A DNA stretch of 64,000 nucleotides, taken from contig NZ_WELI01000001.1 of the NCBI RefSeq assembly GCF_009184635.1, forward strand, positions 930,001-994,000. The letters run 5' to 3'. This stretch comes from Rudanella paleaurantiibacter (GTDB lineage Bacteria; Bacteroidota; Bacteroidia; Cytophagales; Spirosomataceae). Of this stretch, positions 18,501-27,315 are shown in pieces; position 1 is the first letter of the stretch; every line of letters begins with the position of its first letter. The notes below the pieces were generated by a model. The model worked only from the letters and a program-made list of their open reading frames with translations, ran no database searches and had not been told where the DNA came from. A program made the translations under genes and the position numbers.

Positions 18501-20268
18501 CTGTGCCATTGTTAACGATTACAGTATACGTGTATACACCCGCTGTGGCAGGTGCGGCTACCGTACGGCTCGCTACCGTGCTGGCGGTGGGGCTGCTGAT
18601 ACCCGAACCACTCCAGGTGTAGCTGGTGCTGCCAGGTGTTGTATTACCGGCCGATACTGCTAACGTTACTGTGGTCCCCGGTGCTACGGTGCTGGGGGTA
18701 ATAGTGGGGTTGAGGTTGGTAGGTGTTGTACACGCTACGGGTGTACAGGCCGGCCCAGGGCCAAGCTCACACAACACAACGTTATCAATTAATAAACCGT
18801 CACGCTGCGCATCTTTAATACTGATCAATAAACCAAAGTCGACTGGAGTCTGACTATTGCCATCGGTTGTGAATGAAAGTTCAACCTGTGTCCACTGGAT
18901 CGCAGCGCAGTCTGAGGTAGTGTTGACCTGGTAATTGGTCCGTACCCAGTTGCCAACGACTCCTGCATTCTGTTCGAGGAAGAAATCAACTTTGCCGTCG
19001 GAGCCGCTAACAATGCTGTTGGGGCTCCATCCTGCAACTTTAGCTCTGAGAACATACCGTGTACAGCTTTTTAGAGGAAACTGTTCAAAGGTAGCTGGGG
19101 AGAGGCATTGATCTTCAGAACCATTGCGGATCCAGATCATCTTGTTGCCGTTGCTGTTGAGGTAGAAAATACCGTTGTAGTCTCCCTGGTCCTGGAAAGG
19201 GTTAGGGAAAGGGTTCGCCCAACCGCTCGGAGCTGCTTCGTTTCCTGTGGGTTGCGTATTATCTTTTTGGAGGAACGAAGCAGCTACACCTGCCACATTA
19301 TCATTGAATGTGTTAGTACCAGCTACAGTCTCAAAGTTTCCGTTCGGAATCAGGTTGGTACCGCAGGATGTGGATTGCGTAGGAATAGGAATAGTGCAAT
19401 TACAGCTCGCTGGCTTTACACTAATGTTGTCCAGAAAATAAGCCCAGATATCCCCTTGGGTGTCGCCGAAGGTTGTAAACTGGAGTATAGCACTCGAACC
19501 GGTTGCGGTGAAAGTGAACGTCTTTTGTTCCCATCGAACCGGGTTACCTGTTGAGCAAGGGTTGGTAGGGTCCGGGATTTTATCCGCCTGATTGACAGGA
19601 AAATCATTAGAATACGTGCCACCGCTCACGATTGCGGCATTCCAGCCACCACCATTCGGAATATCAACACAGGTACCTGATGGAGCCCGCCATTTCGCCC
19701 CGGGAGCAATGTAGAAACAAACCGTGTACTGCTTTCCACTCGTCAGGCCAGTTAAGGTCTGCGATATTCTGGTTTGCCCATTATTCTGCGTTAGGTAGCC
19801 GACCAGAAATTTAGTGCCGTCTTGTGGCTTATAACAAGTCGTAGACCCGCCCGAAAAGAACAAGCTGGGCCAATAGCCGTCGCCCACAGCTTGATTTGAT
19901 GTCCATGAGTCTAAGTCTGGAATATCAAAGTGAGCATCCGGGAGGTCGGGGGTGACGTAAAGGGGGGTATAATTATCCGATTCAAAGCTATTATTGATCA
20001 CCACGTTGGGTTCGGATGGGCACCCGCACGATTGCCCCCTTGCGTCAGAGGCCAATAGGCTAAGCAAGGCCAATCCGCAAACGTTGACGAGCATACACCA
20101 CCCTGAAAAAGTGAGCCCGTTTGTTCGGTGCATCCAACTGGTTTTCGGCCTAAATAGCCTAGTCCAGACCTTGTCGAAAGGACGTAAACTCCTAACGATT
20201 GTAAGAAGGGAGCCGATAAGCAGTTTAAGCCAGCGTGTATAGCTCCGAAAAGCGGAAATGTGTGTCAT
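12571..20268 (-). CDS. Giant secreted adhesin-like protein with about 18 Ig-like modules
   Basis: The product is about 2,565 aa. The start is uncertain. ATG 20268 gives a long basic N-terminal extension before the signal segment, and ATG 20133 (MHRTNGL) would start directly at it, with cleavage near DARGQS. The first 850 residues hold three jelly-roll-like NSFE/NGNFE/NPSFE domains of carbohydrate-binding type and Ig-like linkers. Then come about 18 modules of 65-75 aa in four recurring types (A: WSNGTSGNTLVTPALTQTTS; B: YRWSTGATTAAISVS; C: TASIVVTPTATTTYSV; D: GSTGSSIVV), mostly ordered D-A-B-C. A DUF11 domain and a Cys-rich end (CACPTNVCVPVVVRKIR) close it. No standard T9SS domain is visible. 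An adhesion or surface role is inferred. Confidence 0.8.
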   Translation of the reverse strand: MTHISAFRSYTRWLKLLIGSLLTIVRSLRPFDKVWTRLFRPKTSWMHRTNGLTFSGWCMLVNVCGLALLSLLASDARGQSCGCPSEPNVVINNSFESDNYTPLYVTPDLPDAHFDIPDLDSWTSNQAVGDGYWPSLFFSGGSTTCYKPQDGTKFLVGYLTQNNGQTRISQTLTGLTSGKQYTVCFYIAPGAKWRAPSGTCVDIPNGGGWNAAIVSGGTYSNDFPVNQADKIPDPTNPCSTGNPVRWEQKTFTFTATGSSAILQFTTFGDTQGDIWAYFLDNISVKPASCNCTIPIPTQSTSCGTNLIPNGNFETVAGTNTFNDNVAGVAASFLQKDNTQPTGNEAAPSGWANPFPNPFQDQGDYNGIFYLNSNGNKMIWIRNGSEDQCLSPATFEQFPLKSCTRYVLRAKVAGWSPNSIVSGSDGKVDFFLEQNAGVVGNWVRTNYQVNTTSDCAAIQWTQVELSFTTDGNSQTPVDFGLLISIKDAQRDGLLIDNVVLCELGPGPACTPVACTTPTNLNPTITPSTVAPGTTVTLAVSAGNTTPGSTSYTWSGSGISSPTASTVASRTVAAPATAGVYTYTVIVNNGTGCTATTTTSLTVVSVNPVIACVGNKLLNPSFEQGFSSGVFSISPPPSWTGGVSDQISNGAGFAAADGVGFGYTADAANPTLCQNVTVSTGSSYSLSYYAGVHQVLGQTVTLQYYNGTSAIGTAQSQPITHILESNGQFGGPYSLSIGAAPATATALRVCAVGLSGQGISGAAKIDALCLQQLPCITPSNVAASVTPNNVAPGTNVTLNTTASGTTAGVTTYIWSGPGISSPSATTIASRTVVAPTTAGTYTYTVVVSNGTGCTATATTNLTLQLPCALATTATPSTCTPATNQYTVSGTISLTSTIAGTATITDGTRSTTVTVPTGATSVAYSLTGLTSGTGSHTVVVNLPGCGSATATYSAPASCTVAATITVTSATVCFGNSATLTASGCAGTVAWSNGTTGNTLVTSALTQTTSYTATCTTASATTFAVGTVTVLPQPVINLSASATLVTAGSNVTLTANGCTGTVAWSNGSTGSSIVVTPTQTTQTYSATCTTGPACFTTASIVVNTEAPANLIVTSATICAGSSATLTAAGCAGTVAWSNGTSGNTLVTPALTQTTSYTATCTTTTSTTFAVGTVTVNPAVTATISAGSLSICAGQTTTLTASGGATYRWSTGATTAAISVSAAGTYSVTATSAAGCSGTATTTVVQNPAPVVTVTSATVCAGSSATLTASGANSYLWSNGATTASIVVTPTATTTYSVTGTSSAGCSATAVGTVTVLPQPVLNLSASATLVTAGSNVTLTATGCTWTVAWSNGSTGSSIVVMPMQATQMYSATCTTGPACFTTASIVINTQAPASLVVSSATVCHGSSATLIAAGCAGTVSWSNGTSGNTLVTPALTQTTSYTATCTTTTSTTFAVGTVTVNPAVTATISAGSMSICAGQTTTLTASGGATYRWSTGATTAAISVSAAGTYSVTATSAAGCSGTATTTVVLNPGPVVTVTSTTVCAGQSATLTASGAATYQWSTGANTASIVVAPTATTTYSVTGTSSAGCSATATGTVTVLPQPVLNLSASATLVTAGSNVTLTATGCTGTVAWSNGSTGASIVVMPMQATQTFSVTCTTGPACFTTASIVINTQAPASLIVSSATVCHGSSATLTAAGCAGTVTWSNGTSGNTLVTPALTQTTSYTATCTTTTSTTFAVGTVTVLPQPVLNLSASATLVTAGSNVTLTANGCTGSVTWSNGSTGSSIVVTPTQTTQPYSATCTTGPACFTTASIVVNTEAPANLVVTSATICAGSSATLTAAGCAGTVTWSNGTSGNTLVTPALTQTTSYTATCTTTTSTTFAVGTVTVNPAVTATISATSLSICAGQTTTLTASGGATYRWSTGATTAAISVSAAGTYSVTATSAAGCSGTATTTVVQNPAPVVTVTSATVCAGSSATLTASGANSYLWSTGATTASIVVTPTATTTYSVTGTSSAGCSATATGTVTVLPQPVLNLSASATLVTAGSNVTLTATGCTGSVAWNNGSTGSSIVVMPMQATQTYSATCTTGPGCFTTASIVVNTEAPASLVVSSATVCHGSSATLTAAGCAGTVAWSNGTSGNTLVTPALTQTTSYTTTCTTTTGSATTAVGSVTVVPMPAATVAASSNTVTVGQNVTLTVSGCVGLVNWNTGQTGSSIVVTPVAGSNLYSATCTTSAGSVQCTAVGSVTVTGNTPIELPNLELNKLVSKRQAQVGDVVSFTIVLTNTGPGSATGVVVSDTHTAGMTIIPGTVSVSTGSFTSGLNGGQWAIASLPAGATATLTYSASITGEGTVFNTAIIPGDPTSDVTTCLSVPIKVCQGEPFAIRLDAPTGYSRYQWYLTAPGSTSSMLVADGTLSSFTATLPGSYSVLIDSGLANACPSQGCCPIVIEETAVPSFTALVKNSSCVGSNPQADGQITLVNLGTAGRYYYQVSPGTSFNAAQATPATPTAIPANGVVATGLLPGNYTVRVWLMINGQPACPRDLTVAVVESCACPTNVCVPVVVRKIR

Positions 20269-20600
20269 ACCCGGAAGTCGATCAAGTATTTTTACCGTGA
20301 AAAGGCAAGGGTCAGGCAATGAATTGTCCTGCCGGAGTCGAATCAATTTCTATGCAAAGCAGAGGGGGAAATAAGCGAAGGGTGGTTATCGTGACTTTTT
20401 GGTACAAAAACCCAGCGCAGAGCCTCATAAAACAGGCGAGAATGGATGTAAGGCCTATTAGTAAAAATGGGGCCAGAAAAGAGCAGGGCGCATTAAGTAC
20501 CTAAAAGTTAGTACATTTATGGCCTAACAGCCCACTTTTTGCCGAATGGTTTAATCTAGGCTGTTACTCATTTACTTATACTTAACCTTACTCGTGATAT
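20269..20600. other. Intergenic region between divergent genes
   Basis: These 332 bases separate the giant protein gene and the histidine kinase gene, which point away from each other, so both promoters should be here. The best plus-strand candidate is TACATTTA near 20513 (one mismatch to TAnnTTTG). I see no RNA gene, repeat or conserved ORF. Confidence 0.4.
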
Positions 20601-22586
20601 ATGTGTACAGACCTCATTCGGATGGGGATGGTGCCGCTGTTTTTTTGTAGTCTGCTACTAAATATTCAGGTGAGCCGGGCTCAATCGTTTGCCGATACAT
20701 ATCCTGTAAATAAGCCCGATAGTCTGGTGCAATGGCTGCGTGCCAACCCAAAGGCCCACCCACAGGCGCGGCTGAAAGCCCTGATTACGCTCGAACGAAC
20801 CTACACCTGGAACTATCACGATAAAGTGGGGGAGCATCTTCCCGAAATCAGTCGGCTGGCTAAAGCCTTGAACCATACGGGGGCAAGGGCGTCGGCCGCG
20901 TACATCCAGGCGTATCGGTTGTTCAATCAGAATCGGTTAGCCGATGTAATATCCCTGGCTAATCAGTCTCTTAAGCTTTTTGGGGCAGCGAATGATCATT
21001 CCGGGCAGCTCCATGCGTACGGATTGCTGGTGCTGACCAATTCGACTTTGTATGGCAACCGGGTGACGTCGAGTCGGGCGCTTAGTGAGCAGTATTTGGG
21101 AAAAATGGAAACACTGCTGCGCGACAACAATAATGTGCATGATTTCCTGACGACTCAGCTTGTACATACCCGCTTTCAGTATGGTGAAATGGAAGACGGT
21201 GCCCGGTCGATGCGCCAGACATTAGACAATGCTGCTCAGGTGATTCAACAACGGCCCGATTGTGCCTACGCACGGTATCGGTTTGGGCGGGTTGAGGCTA
21301 TCTATTACGGTCTTATTGGCGAACATGAAAAGGCGTATGCCCTCAATAAGCAGGTGTTACAACAAATAAAGCCCGAGCAGGGCTGGGAGATGGCTACTTT
21401 AACCTACAACCTGGCTACCGATTGTTATAAACTCAACCGCATCGACGAGGGAATTGCGCTTTGCCAGCACAGTATTGCTATGCTGACGGGTGTGAAGCCG
21501 GTCAATTACGCAATTCTGGCCGGCCCCTATACCAAGTACCGGGAGTTGATGCAGAAGAAAGGAGACTTTGTGGCTGCTAACCGCCTGGCCGACAGCGTAC
21601 AGAAGTACAACGGAATGGTGTTTCTGGCCCAAAATGACCAGAAGATGCTGGAGCTTCAGGTCCGGTACGAGACAGAGCGTAAACAGGCACAGATTGCCGA
21701 GCTGAAACGGTTGAACGAGGTAACGGCCGTTCAGAACCGAATGTACCTGATCGGGTTGGGGTTAGCCATGGTTGTGATTGGGCTGGTGGTGTACCTGAGC
21801 TTACGGCTGCACCGAGCCAATGCCCGGCTTTCACTTGCCCTTGCCGAAGTACAGCAGCTGAATAAAGCCCGCGAGCAGTTTATTGGCATCATTGCGCACG
21901 ATATGCGCAAGCCGCTTGTCTCGTTTCAGGGCCTGGCCGACCTGATCAACGACCGACTCAAACAACGGGCTTACGCCGACATCGGCCAAATATCGCAGGC
22001 TATCGATTCGGCCGGGGTGCAGATCGAAACCATGCTCGACAATCTCCTCCGTTGGGCCTTGTCGCAGCGCGAAGCGATTCCGTATCACCCCGACAATATC
22101 CGGGTCACCGACCTGCTGCACCGCGTAACGGAACTACACCGGCATCTGGTACAATTTCACAACATCAATATTGCCGTTGACTGCCCCAGTTCCGTGCTGG
22201 TATGGGCCGACGTCGACAGTCTGGAGCTGATTGTACGCAATTTGATCGATAATGCCTTGAAAGCCATCGGAACCAGTGGCTGTATTCAATTATCGGGTGA
22301 GGTGACCGACCAACAGGAGGTGCAGATTCGGGTTTGGAATTCGGGCCGTGGGGTTAGCCCCGATAAGCTGCTGTTTTTACAGGGCGTGCTGACCGGCCGC
22401 CGGGCGGTGCAGATCGGTGAGCATGGGTTAGGGCTGGGTTTGTTGCTGGTGCGCGATTTCGTGGCCCGTAACAAAGGGCGCGTAACTGTGGAGCCGGGCA
22501 AGCCCGAGGGAATTTGTTTTGTGGTCACGCTCCCGAAGAGTGTGCAGGCCGACACGCTTCGGGCTGCCCAGACGGAGTACGCATGA
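20601..22586 (+). CDS. Sensor histidine kinase with periplasmic helical-repeat domain
   Basis: The product is 661 aa. A signal peptide (to about residue 27, SRAQS) is followed by about 330 residues of TPR-like helical repeats, then a coiled segment and one membrane helix at about 381-400 (YLIGLGLAMVVIGLVVYLSL). The kinase core has HisKA motif GIIAHDMRKPL with phospho-acceptor His433, N-box DNALKA with Asn551, and a G-box EHGLGLGLLL near residues 607-617. It probably senses an extracytoplasmic cue and signals to the LytTR regulator encoded 120 bp downstream. The ligand is unknown. Confidence 0.9.
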   Translation: MCTDLIRMGMVPLFFCSLLLNIQVSRAQSFADTYPVNKPDSLVQWLRANPKAHPQARLKALITLERTYTWNYHDKVGEHLPEISRLAKALNHTGARASAAYIQAYRLFNQNRLADVISLANQSLKLFGAANDHSGQLHAYGLLVLTNSTLYGNRVTSSRALSEQYLGKMETLLRDNNNVHDFLTTQLVHTRFQYGEMEDGARSMRQTLDNAAQVIQQRPDCAYARYRFGRVEAIYYGLIGEHEKAYALNKQVLQQIKPEQGWEMATLTYNLATDCYKLNRIDEGIALCQHSIAMLTGVKPVNYAILAGPYTKYRELMQKKGDFVAANRLADSVQKYNGMVFLAQNDQKMLELQVRYETERKQAQIAELKRLNEVTAVQNRMYLIGLGLAMVVIGLVVYLSLRLHRANARLSLALAEVQQLNKAREQFIGIIAHDMRKPLVSFQGLADLINDRLKQRAYADIGQISQAIDSAGVQIETMLDNLLRWALSQREAIPYHPDNIRVTDLLHRVTELHRHLVQFHNINIAVDCPSSVLVWADVDSLELIVRNLIDNALKAIGTSGCIQLSGEVTDQQEVQIRVWNSGRGVSPDKLLFLQGVLTGRRAVQIGEHGLGLGLLLVRDFVARNKGRVTVEPGKPEGICFVVTLPKSVQADTLRAAQTEYA

Positions 22587-22706
22587 GTTTGAAACTGAGT
22601 GGGTTTAATTATCCACTTTTTTTGTTCAATTATCCTATCTGTTGCCAATTCTCCAAACAGATATCCTTTGGTTCGCATTTTAGTTGCCACCTGCCCACTT
22701 GTAATA

Positions 22707-23423
22707 ATGACCGATGCGTTAATCATTGAAGACAATCTTCTTGAACAAATCCGCCTGAAGGCGATGATTGCAGAACAGGGGTTCTCCCAGATTGAAGTAG
22801 TCAGTTCGCTATATGAAGCCCGTGAAGTGTTAAAAAAAGGGCCCCCCTTATTAGTATTGGCCGATGTGTATCTGCAAAACGAATCAATTCTGGAGCTGCT
22901 TGATGAACTCCGGGCCCTGGCTGTACCAACCGTTTTTGTGAGCGTTTCGAACAATGAGGAGCTCTGTCGGCAACTGACGGTCAATTCAAATTTCGGGTAT
23001 CTGGTCAGGCCGTTCGATAAGCTCAGTTTGCAGTCGATGATCCGTCTGGTTAGCAACACGGCACAAGCGGCCAAAGGGGCGCAAAGCTTTTTGCTGGTGC
23101 GCCATCAACATGGTCAGAAAAAACTTCCCTTAGACGAAATTCTGTGGCTTGAAACGTCGGGTAATTACGCCATCCTCGTGACGGCTACCGAACGTTTCTG
23201 CATGAAAAAATCACTACGTCAATTACTCAAACAACTCGACGAGCGGTTTGTGCGGGTACATAAGCAATTCTGCGTTGATGTACAGAAAGTTAGTCACCTG
23301 AAAGCGCATTCGGTATTGATCGACGGACACGAGATACCGGTAAGCTACCATTGCAAAAAAGAACTGCTCCGAAAACTCCTGCAGTTCAACCGGGCCTACA
23401 CGGAGGTTGGGGGGCTTTCGTGA
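22707..23423 (+). CDS. LytTR-family response regulator
   Basis: The product is 238 aa. I chose the ATG at 22707 because the receiver domain begins at once (MTDALIIEDN). The longer frame to 22599 adds residues with no homology. The receiver has the acidic pair Glu8-Asp9 and phospho-acceptor Asp53 (VLADVYLQNE). The C-terminal LytTR DNA-binding domain spans about residues 135-235, with LDEILWLETSGNYAILVT, the RFVRVHKQFCV segment and HEIPVSY. Such regulators bind direct repeats at promoters. Its partner is presumably the kinase just upstream. Transcription probably ends at the hairpin at 23529. Confidence 0.9.
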   Translation: MTDALIIEDNLLEQIRLKAMIAEQGFSQIEVVSSLYEAREVLKKGPPLLVLADVYLQNESILELLDELRALAVPTVFVSVSNNEELCRQLTVNSNFGYLVRPFDKLSLQSMIRLVSNTAQAAKGAQSFLLVRHQHGQKKLPLDEILWLETSGNYAILVTATERFCMKKSLRQLLKQLDERFVRVHKQFCVDVQKVSHLKAHSVLIDGHEIPVSYHCKKELLRKLLQFNRAYTEVGGLS

Positions 23424-23528
23424 ACTTTTTTTGACTGTTCATCACCCTTTCTTTTTTGTAGGTAGTTCGTCAGTATAGAATTTGATTGCTTTGTCACTGT
23501 ATACTTTTTTTATAGACCGGTAGTTAGG

Positions 23529-23563
23529 AAAGCTGTCTTCGCCACGTAAGACAGCTTTTTTGT
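23529..23563 (+). terminator. Rho-independent terminator after the response regulator
   Basis: An AAAGCTGTCTT stem (23529-23539) pairs with AAGACAGCTTT (23548-23558) and runs into T residues. It lies 106 bp after the regulator stop. Confidence 0.75.
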
Positions 23564-23702
23564 TTGTGCACGTATAGAAAAGTCCGGCCTTCGCCAGAAA
23601 TCCGGTGGCGACCGGGAAAGCAACCGGAGGCAGGTTATGGCAAAAATTTGGCTTTTGCCGCCCTACTTTCGACCTTTGGCCTTCGACTTGTTTTCTATTG
23701 TT

Positions 23703-24446
23703 ATGACCTATTGTTTAGGTATCAAAGTGCGTTCGGGCCTGGTGGCCATTGCCGATACCCGCCTGACATCGGGCACCGAAGTGTCGAGTAACCGGAAAAT
23801 TACCGTTCATCAGGTAGAACACCACTCGCTGTTTGTGATGACCTCAGGGCTGCGGTCGGTGCGCGACAAAGCCATTACCTACTTCCGCGAAGTGCTGGCC
23901 GAACAAGATCGTTCGTTCAATAAACTCTACAAGGCCGTGAACGCGTTTGGGGAGCAGGTGAAGCGCGTGGCTCGCGAAGATCGGGAGTCACTCACCGCCA
24001 GTGGCCTTAATTTCAACCTTAATGCCATTGTGGGCGGCCAACTCGAAGACGACGACGAACACAAGCTCTTTATGCTGTACCCCGAGGGGAACTGGGTTGA
24101 GGTTGACAACGGATCGCTGTTCAAAATTATCGGTAACTCGGGCTACGGGAAACCGTTGCTGTTCCGAAATCTGACCTACGACACTAGCCTGGCCGACGCG
24201 CTTAAGATTGGCTTTCTGGCGTTCGATGCCACCCGCGTGAGTGCCAACGACGTTGATTACCCGCTCGATGTGGTCATCTACCCCAACAACAGCTTCCACA
24301 TGACCGAGCACCGGCTCGAAAAGGACGATATGGACGAAATATCGCATCAGTGGAGTGCGCTGCTCAATAATTCGGTTCGGAAACTGCCCAACTACTGGAT
24401 GGACCCTATTTTTGAGAAGCTGGGGTCCGGAAACCGGTATCCGTAA
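23703..24446 (+). CDS. Anbu-type proteasome-homologue peptidase
   Basis: The product is 247 aa. I chose the ATG at 23703 because it gives MTYCLGIKVRSGLVAIADTR, the typical Anbu N-terminus in which Thr2 becomes the N-terminal nucleophile after Met removal. The frame upstream to 23637 would bury that Thr. The family is the HslV/20S-beta-related Ntn hydrolase Anbu, which forms helical or ring assemblies of poorly known function. Further family features are SDTR/ADTR-like and the SGLRSVRDKAI segment. The next gene encodes a transglutaminase-like protein, the usual partner. The other usual partners (alpha-E and ATP-grasp proteins) are not seen here. Confidence 0.85.
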   Translation: MTYCLGIKVRSGLVAIADTRLTSGTEVSSNRKITVHQVEHHSLFVMTSGLRSVRDKAITYFREVLAEQDRSFNKLYKAVNAFGEQVKRVAREDRESLTASGLNFNLNAIVGGQLEDDDEHKLFMLYPEGNWVEVDNGSLFKIIGNSGYGKPLLFRNLTYDTSLADALKIGFLAFDATRVSANDVDYPLDVVIYPNNSFHMTEHRLEKDDMDEISHQWSALLNNSVRKLPNYWMDPIFEKLGSGNRYP

Positions 24447-24497
24447 ACAACCGCCCGAATTTCCCGGTTGAACCTCTATCTACTCTTTGTTGCGCTT

Positions 24498-25367
24498 ATG
24501 CACCTCCACGTTCGGCATACGTCTACGTACCAGTACAATGGACCCGTTGCCCTGAATCCGCATACCCTTTACCTGTACCCCCGCATGTACCCGTATCAGC
24601 GGTTGATCGCGTACGAGCTCATCATCGACCCGGTACCGTCGAAGGTGGTGCGGAACGTCGATGTGGAGGGCAACGTACAGCAGGTGGTGTACTTTCACGG
24701 GCCGACTCAGCGTCTGAGCGTTACGGCTGATATGGTGCTGCAATCCGACGATTTCAACTCGTTCGATTTTGTGATTTTTCCGTTCGAGAGCAAAAAACTG
24801 CCCGGCTTCCGCTACCAGGCTGGGGTAGAGTCTTTGCTGCATCCGTACCTGGACCGCACGGGCGTCACGGCCGAGGTAGAGCTTTGGGCGCGTCGGCTGG
24901 CGGCCGGGGCCAACTGGGAAACGGTTCCGTTTCTGTCGGTGCTGAACCAGACTATCCGGGGTTTTGCCTACGAGAAGCGTGAACATGGGGCCCCCAACGC
25001 CCCCGAGGATACGCTACAGGCCCGGCGGGGTTCCTGCCGCGATTACACGACCTTGTTTATGGCTGCCTGCCGGAGTCTGGGCCTGGCCGCCCGGTTTGTG
25101 AGTGGGTATCTGTTTGGGAATCCGCAGCAGGAACACGAACTCCACGCCTGGGCTGAGGTGTACCTGCCTGGTGCCGGCTGGCGGGGGTTCGACCCAACTG
25201 AAGGGTCAGTAGTCAATAACCGCCATATTTTTCTGACGAGTACGGCCCGCCCTGAGCTGGCGGCTCCCATTGCGGGTAGCTACAACGGCTCGGCCACTTC
25301 TGTGTTCTCCAACGAACTTTTGATTACAAATGATGGGGGAATAGCTGTTCCGAATCCGGCTGTCTGA
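24498..25367 (+). CDS. Transglutaminase-like protein of the Anbu cluster
   Basis: The product is 289 aa. The ATG at 24498 (MHLHVRHTSTYQY) is preferred over a TTG at 24468. It has an N-terminal bacterial transglutaminase-like beta domain (about residues 1-90) and a transglutaminase core with Cys in RRGSCRDYTTLF, His in ELHAWAEVYLPGAGW and Asp in GFDPTEG. The same family accompanies Anbu in many genomes, and the genes are 51 bp apart and co-directional. It is probably a peptide or amide-bond enzyme. Whether it makes or cleaves isopeptide bonds is unknown. Confidence 0.88.
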   Translation: MHLHVRHTSTYQYNGPVALNPHTLYLYPRMYPYQRLIAYELIIDPVPSKVVRNVDVEGNVQQVVYFHGPTQRLSVTADMVLQSDDFNSFDFVIFPFESKKLPGFRYQAGVESLLHPYLDRTGVTAEVELWARRLAAGANWETVPFLSVLNQTIRGFAYEKREHGAPNAPEDTLQARRGSCRDYTTLFMAACRSLGLAARFVSGYLFGNPQQEHELHAWAEVYLPGAGWRGFDPTEGSVVNNRHIFLTSTARPELAAPIAGSYNGSATSVFSNELLITNDGGIAVPNPAV

Positions 25368-25601
25368 CAGCTACGAGTGGGGGAAAAGAGATGAAGACAA
25401 CTGAATGTGCCAAGCTGATTCAGTTGTCTCAATGCAATTAAATGGGTTGGATAAGTCGGAAAACTGCCTCAATTCTAAACAACTCTGACCTCACTTCAAC
25501 GGTCAATCTCCACCAAATCCGGTTTTTTCTCCACTAAGTAAAAACACGGTTGCTATAAGGTGTTTACCATTGTAAGTTTACCCTAAGGTTGGTGGCCTTA
25601 T

Positions 25602-27296
25602 ATGGATAAACTTCTACTATTTGTTTTCTTCCTGGGATCGGGTTGGGCGCTGGGGCAGTCGACCACACAACAGAAGATTCTGGCTGCTCAGGCCGAATAC
25701 CGTACGGCTGTAGCGCGTTGCGACACGCCCGCTATGGCCGAGGCCGCCTATCTGCTGGGGAAACGATACCGGTCAGCAGGCGAGGGGGCTGCAAGCTGGC
25801 GCTGGCTGCTGCATTCGCTCCGGCTCCGCGAAAGCCGGGGGCCGTCTGTAGAGCTGAACAAAGTGTATATTCAGCTGGGGAATGCCAGTGGTACCATCAA
25901 AGATTATGCACAGACGTATGCCTATGGACAGAAAGCCCTGGCCAACAGCCGGAAACTGAACCATCCGCATAGCCAGATGAGCGCCTACACGTTTATGAGT
26001 GGGGTTCATTGGACGGCAAGCCGCGCTTTTCGATTTACGCCCGAACGCCCGTTCGCCTATTCAGCGGATAGTGCCCTGTTTTATATTCAACGGGCCGAGG
26101 CTATTGCCCGGCAAATGAAGGTCCCACTCGAAATCGCCTACGTGCTACGAAGCAAGGGAGGGATTTTGGCAGAAAGAGAGCCCAGAAAGGCCATCGACTG
26201 CTTCACCGAAGCCCTAAAGGTGCATCAGACCCTTAAAAATTGGGGGCAGATCATTAATCTGAATCTGGAACTGGTGCAGGCGTATCTCAACTTGGGTGAT
26301 CTGCGCACCGCACGAGCTCACCTACTGACAGCCGAGCAAGTCAATCGAGTTGCCCCCATCGACTACATGGAGGGCAAGGTTTTGTTGCACCAAACTCTGG
26401 CGCGCTACTACCGGGCTACCCAAAACTGGAAAGAAGCCCATCGGGAGGCTATGGTGGTCGACTCGCTGGAGAAAATCTCCGAGAGTCTTGAACACCGGGC
26501 GGCCATTGCCCAGCTTAGTATTCTGTACGACACCGAAAAACAGGCTGCTTTGCTCAAAGCCCGCGACGCCGAGCTTGCCTTGCAGAACAACACCCTCCAA
26601 ACCCAGCGGTACATCACGTACGGCATGATGGGGTTACTGATGCTGTCGGTAGGGGTTGGCTTCGGGTTTTACCGGCTGAATCGGCAAAACCGGCAGATTA
26701 GCCTCCAAAATGCTCATCTGGTGCGGGAGCAGAGCCACCGTATGAAAAATCACCTGCACACGGTGTCGGCCCTGCTGAGCCTGCAATCGAACCGGCTCAC
26801 CGACGATAGTGCCCGCCGGGCTGTTGAAGAAAGTCAGCTGCGGGTACACACCATTGCCCTGCTCAACCAGCAGCTCCATCAGGGCGAAGAACTCGTAACC
26901 CTGGGTCTGCCTCATTTTATTCCAAAACTGGTTCGGACTATTCTCGATAGCTATGGCTTTAGTCAGATTCAGCCTGAGTATCAGTTGCAAAATGTGCCCA
27001 TTCACATCGATCAGGCTATACCGCTGGCTCTTATTATCAACGAACTGGTAACCAACGCCTGTAAATACGCGTTTAACGCTCATCCAGACCCACAGTTGAC
27101 CGTTCAGTGCTGGGAGGCAAACGGGAAGCTGCATTTGCAGGTTCGGGACAATGGCCCTGGTTGGTTGGCAGGCCCCAATAGCGAGACCGGATTCGGCCAA
27201 CGCCTGATCGATTTGCAGGTTCGGCAGCTACGGGGAGAATGTACGTTTTCGGGGCCGCCGGGCGTTACATTCGACCTGGTCATTGGAATTAAGTAG
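25602..27296 (+). CDS. Sensor histidine kinase, HisKA_2 type, with TPR-like sensor
   Basis: The product is 564 aa. A signal peptide (GSGWALGQS, to about residue 19) precedes TPR-like helices up to about residue 320. One membrane helix follows at about 339-357 (TYGMMGLLMLSVGVGFGFY). The kinase belongs to the HisKA_2 type: EQSHRMKNHLHTVSALLSLQ with phospho-acceptor His379, N-box NELVTNACKYAF with Asn485, and G-box DNGPGW. The response regulator gene starts 19 bp downstream, so the two form a pair. It is the second TPR-kinase/LytTR pair within 8 kb and is not closely similar to the first in its kinase core. Confidence 0.9.
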   Translation: MDKLLLFVFFLGSGWALGQSTTQQKILAAQAEYRTAVARCDTPAMAEAAYLLGKRYRSAGEGAASWRWLLHSLRLRESRGPSVELNKVYIQLGNASGTIKDYAQTYAYGQKALANSRKLNHPHSQMSAYTFMSGVHWTASRAFRFTPERPFAYSADSALFYIQRAEAIARQMKVPLEIAYVLRSKGGILAEREPRKAIDCFTEALKVHQTLKNWGQIINLNLELVQAYLNLGDLRTARAHLLTAEQVNRVAPIDYMEGKVLLHQTLARYYRATQNWKEAHREAMVVDSLEKISESLEHRAAIAQLSILYDTEKQAALLKARDAELALQNNTLQTQRYITYGMMGLLMLSVGVGFGFYRLNRQNRQISLQNAHLVREQSHRMKNHLHTVSALLSLQSNRLTDDSARRAVEESQLRVHTIALLNQQLHQGEELVTLGLPHFIPKLVRTILDSYGFSQIQPEYQLQNVPIHIDQAIPLALIINELVTNACKYAFNAHPDPQLTVQCWEANGKLHLQVRDNGPGWLAGPNSETGFGQRLIDLQVRQLRGECTFSGPPGVTFDLVIGIK

Positions 27297-27315
27297 TGAG
27301 CGAATAACCACACCT

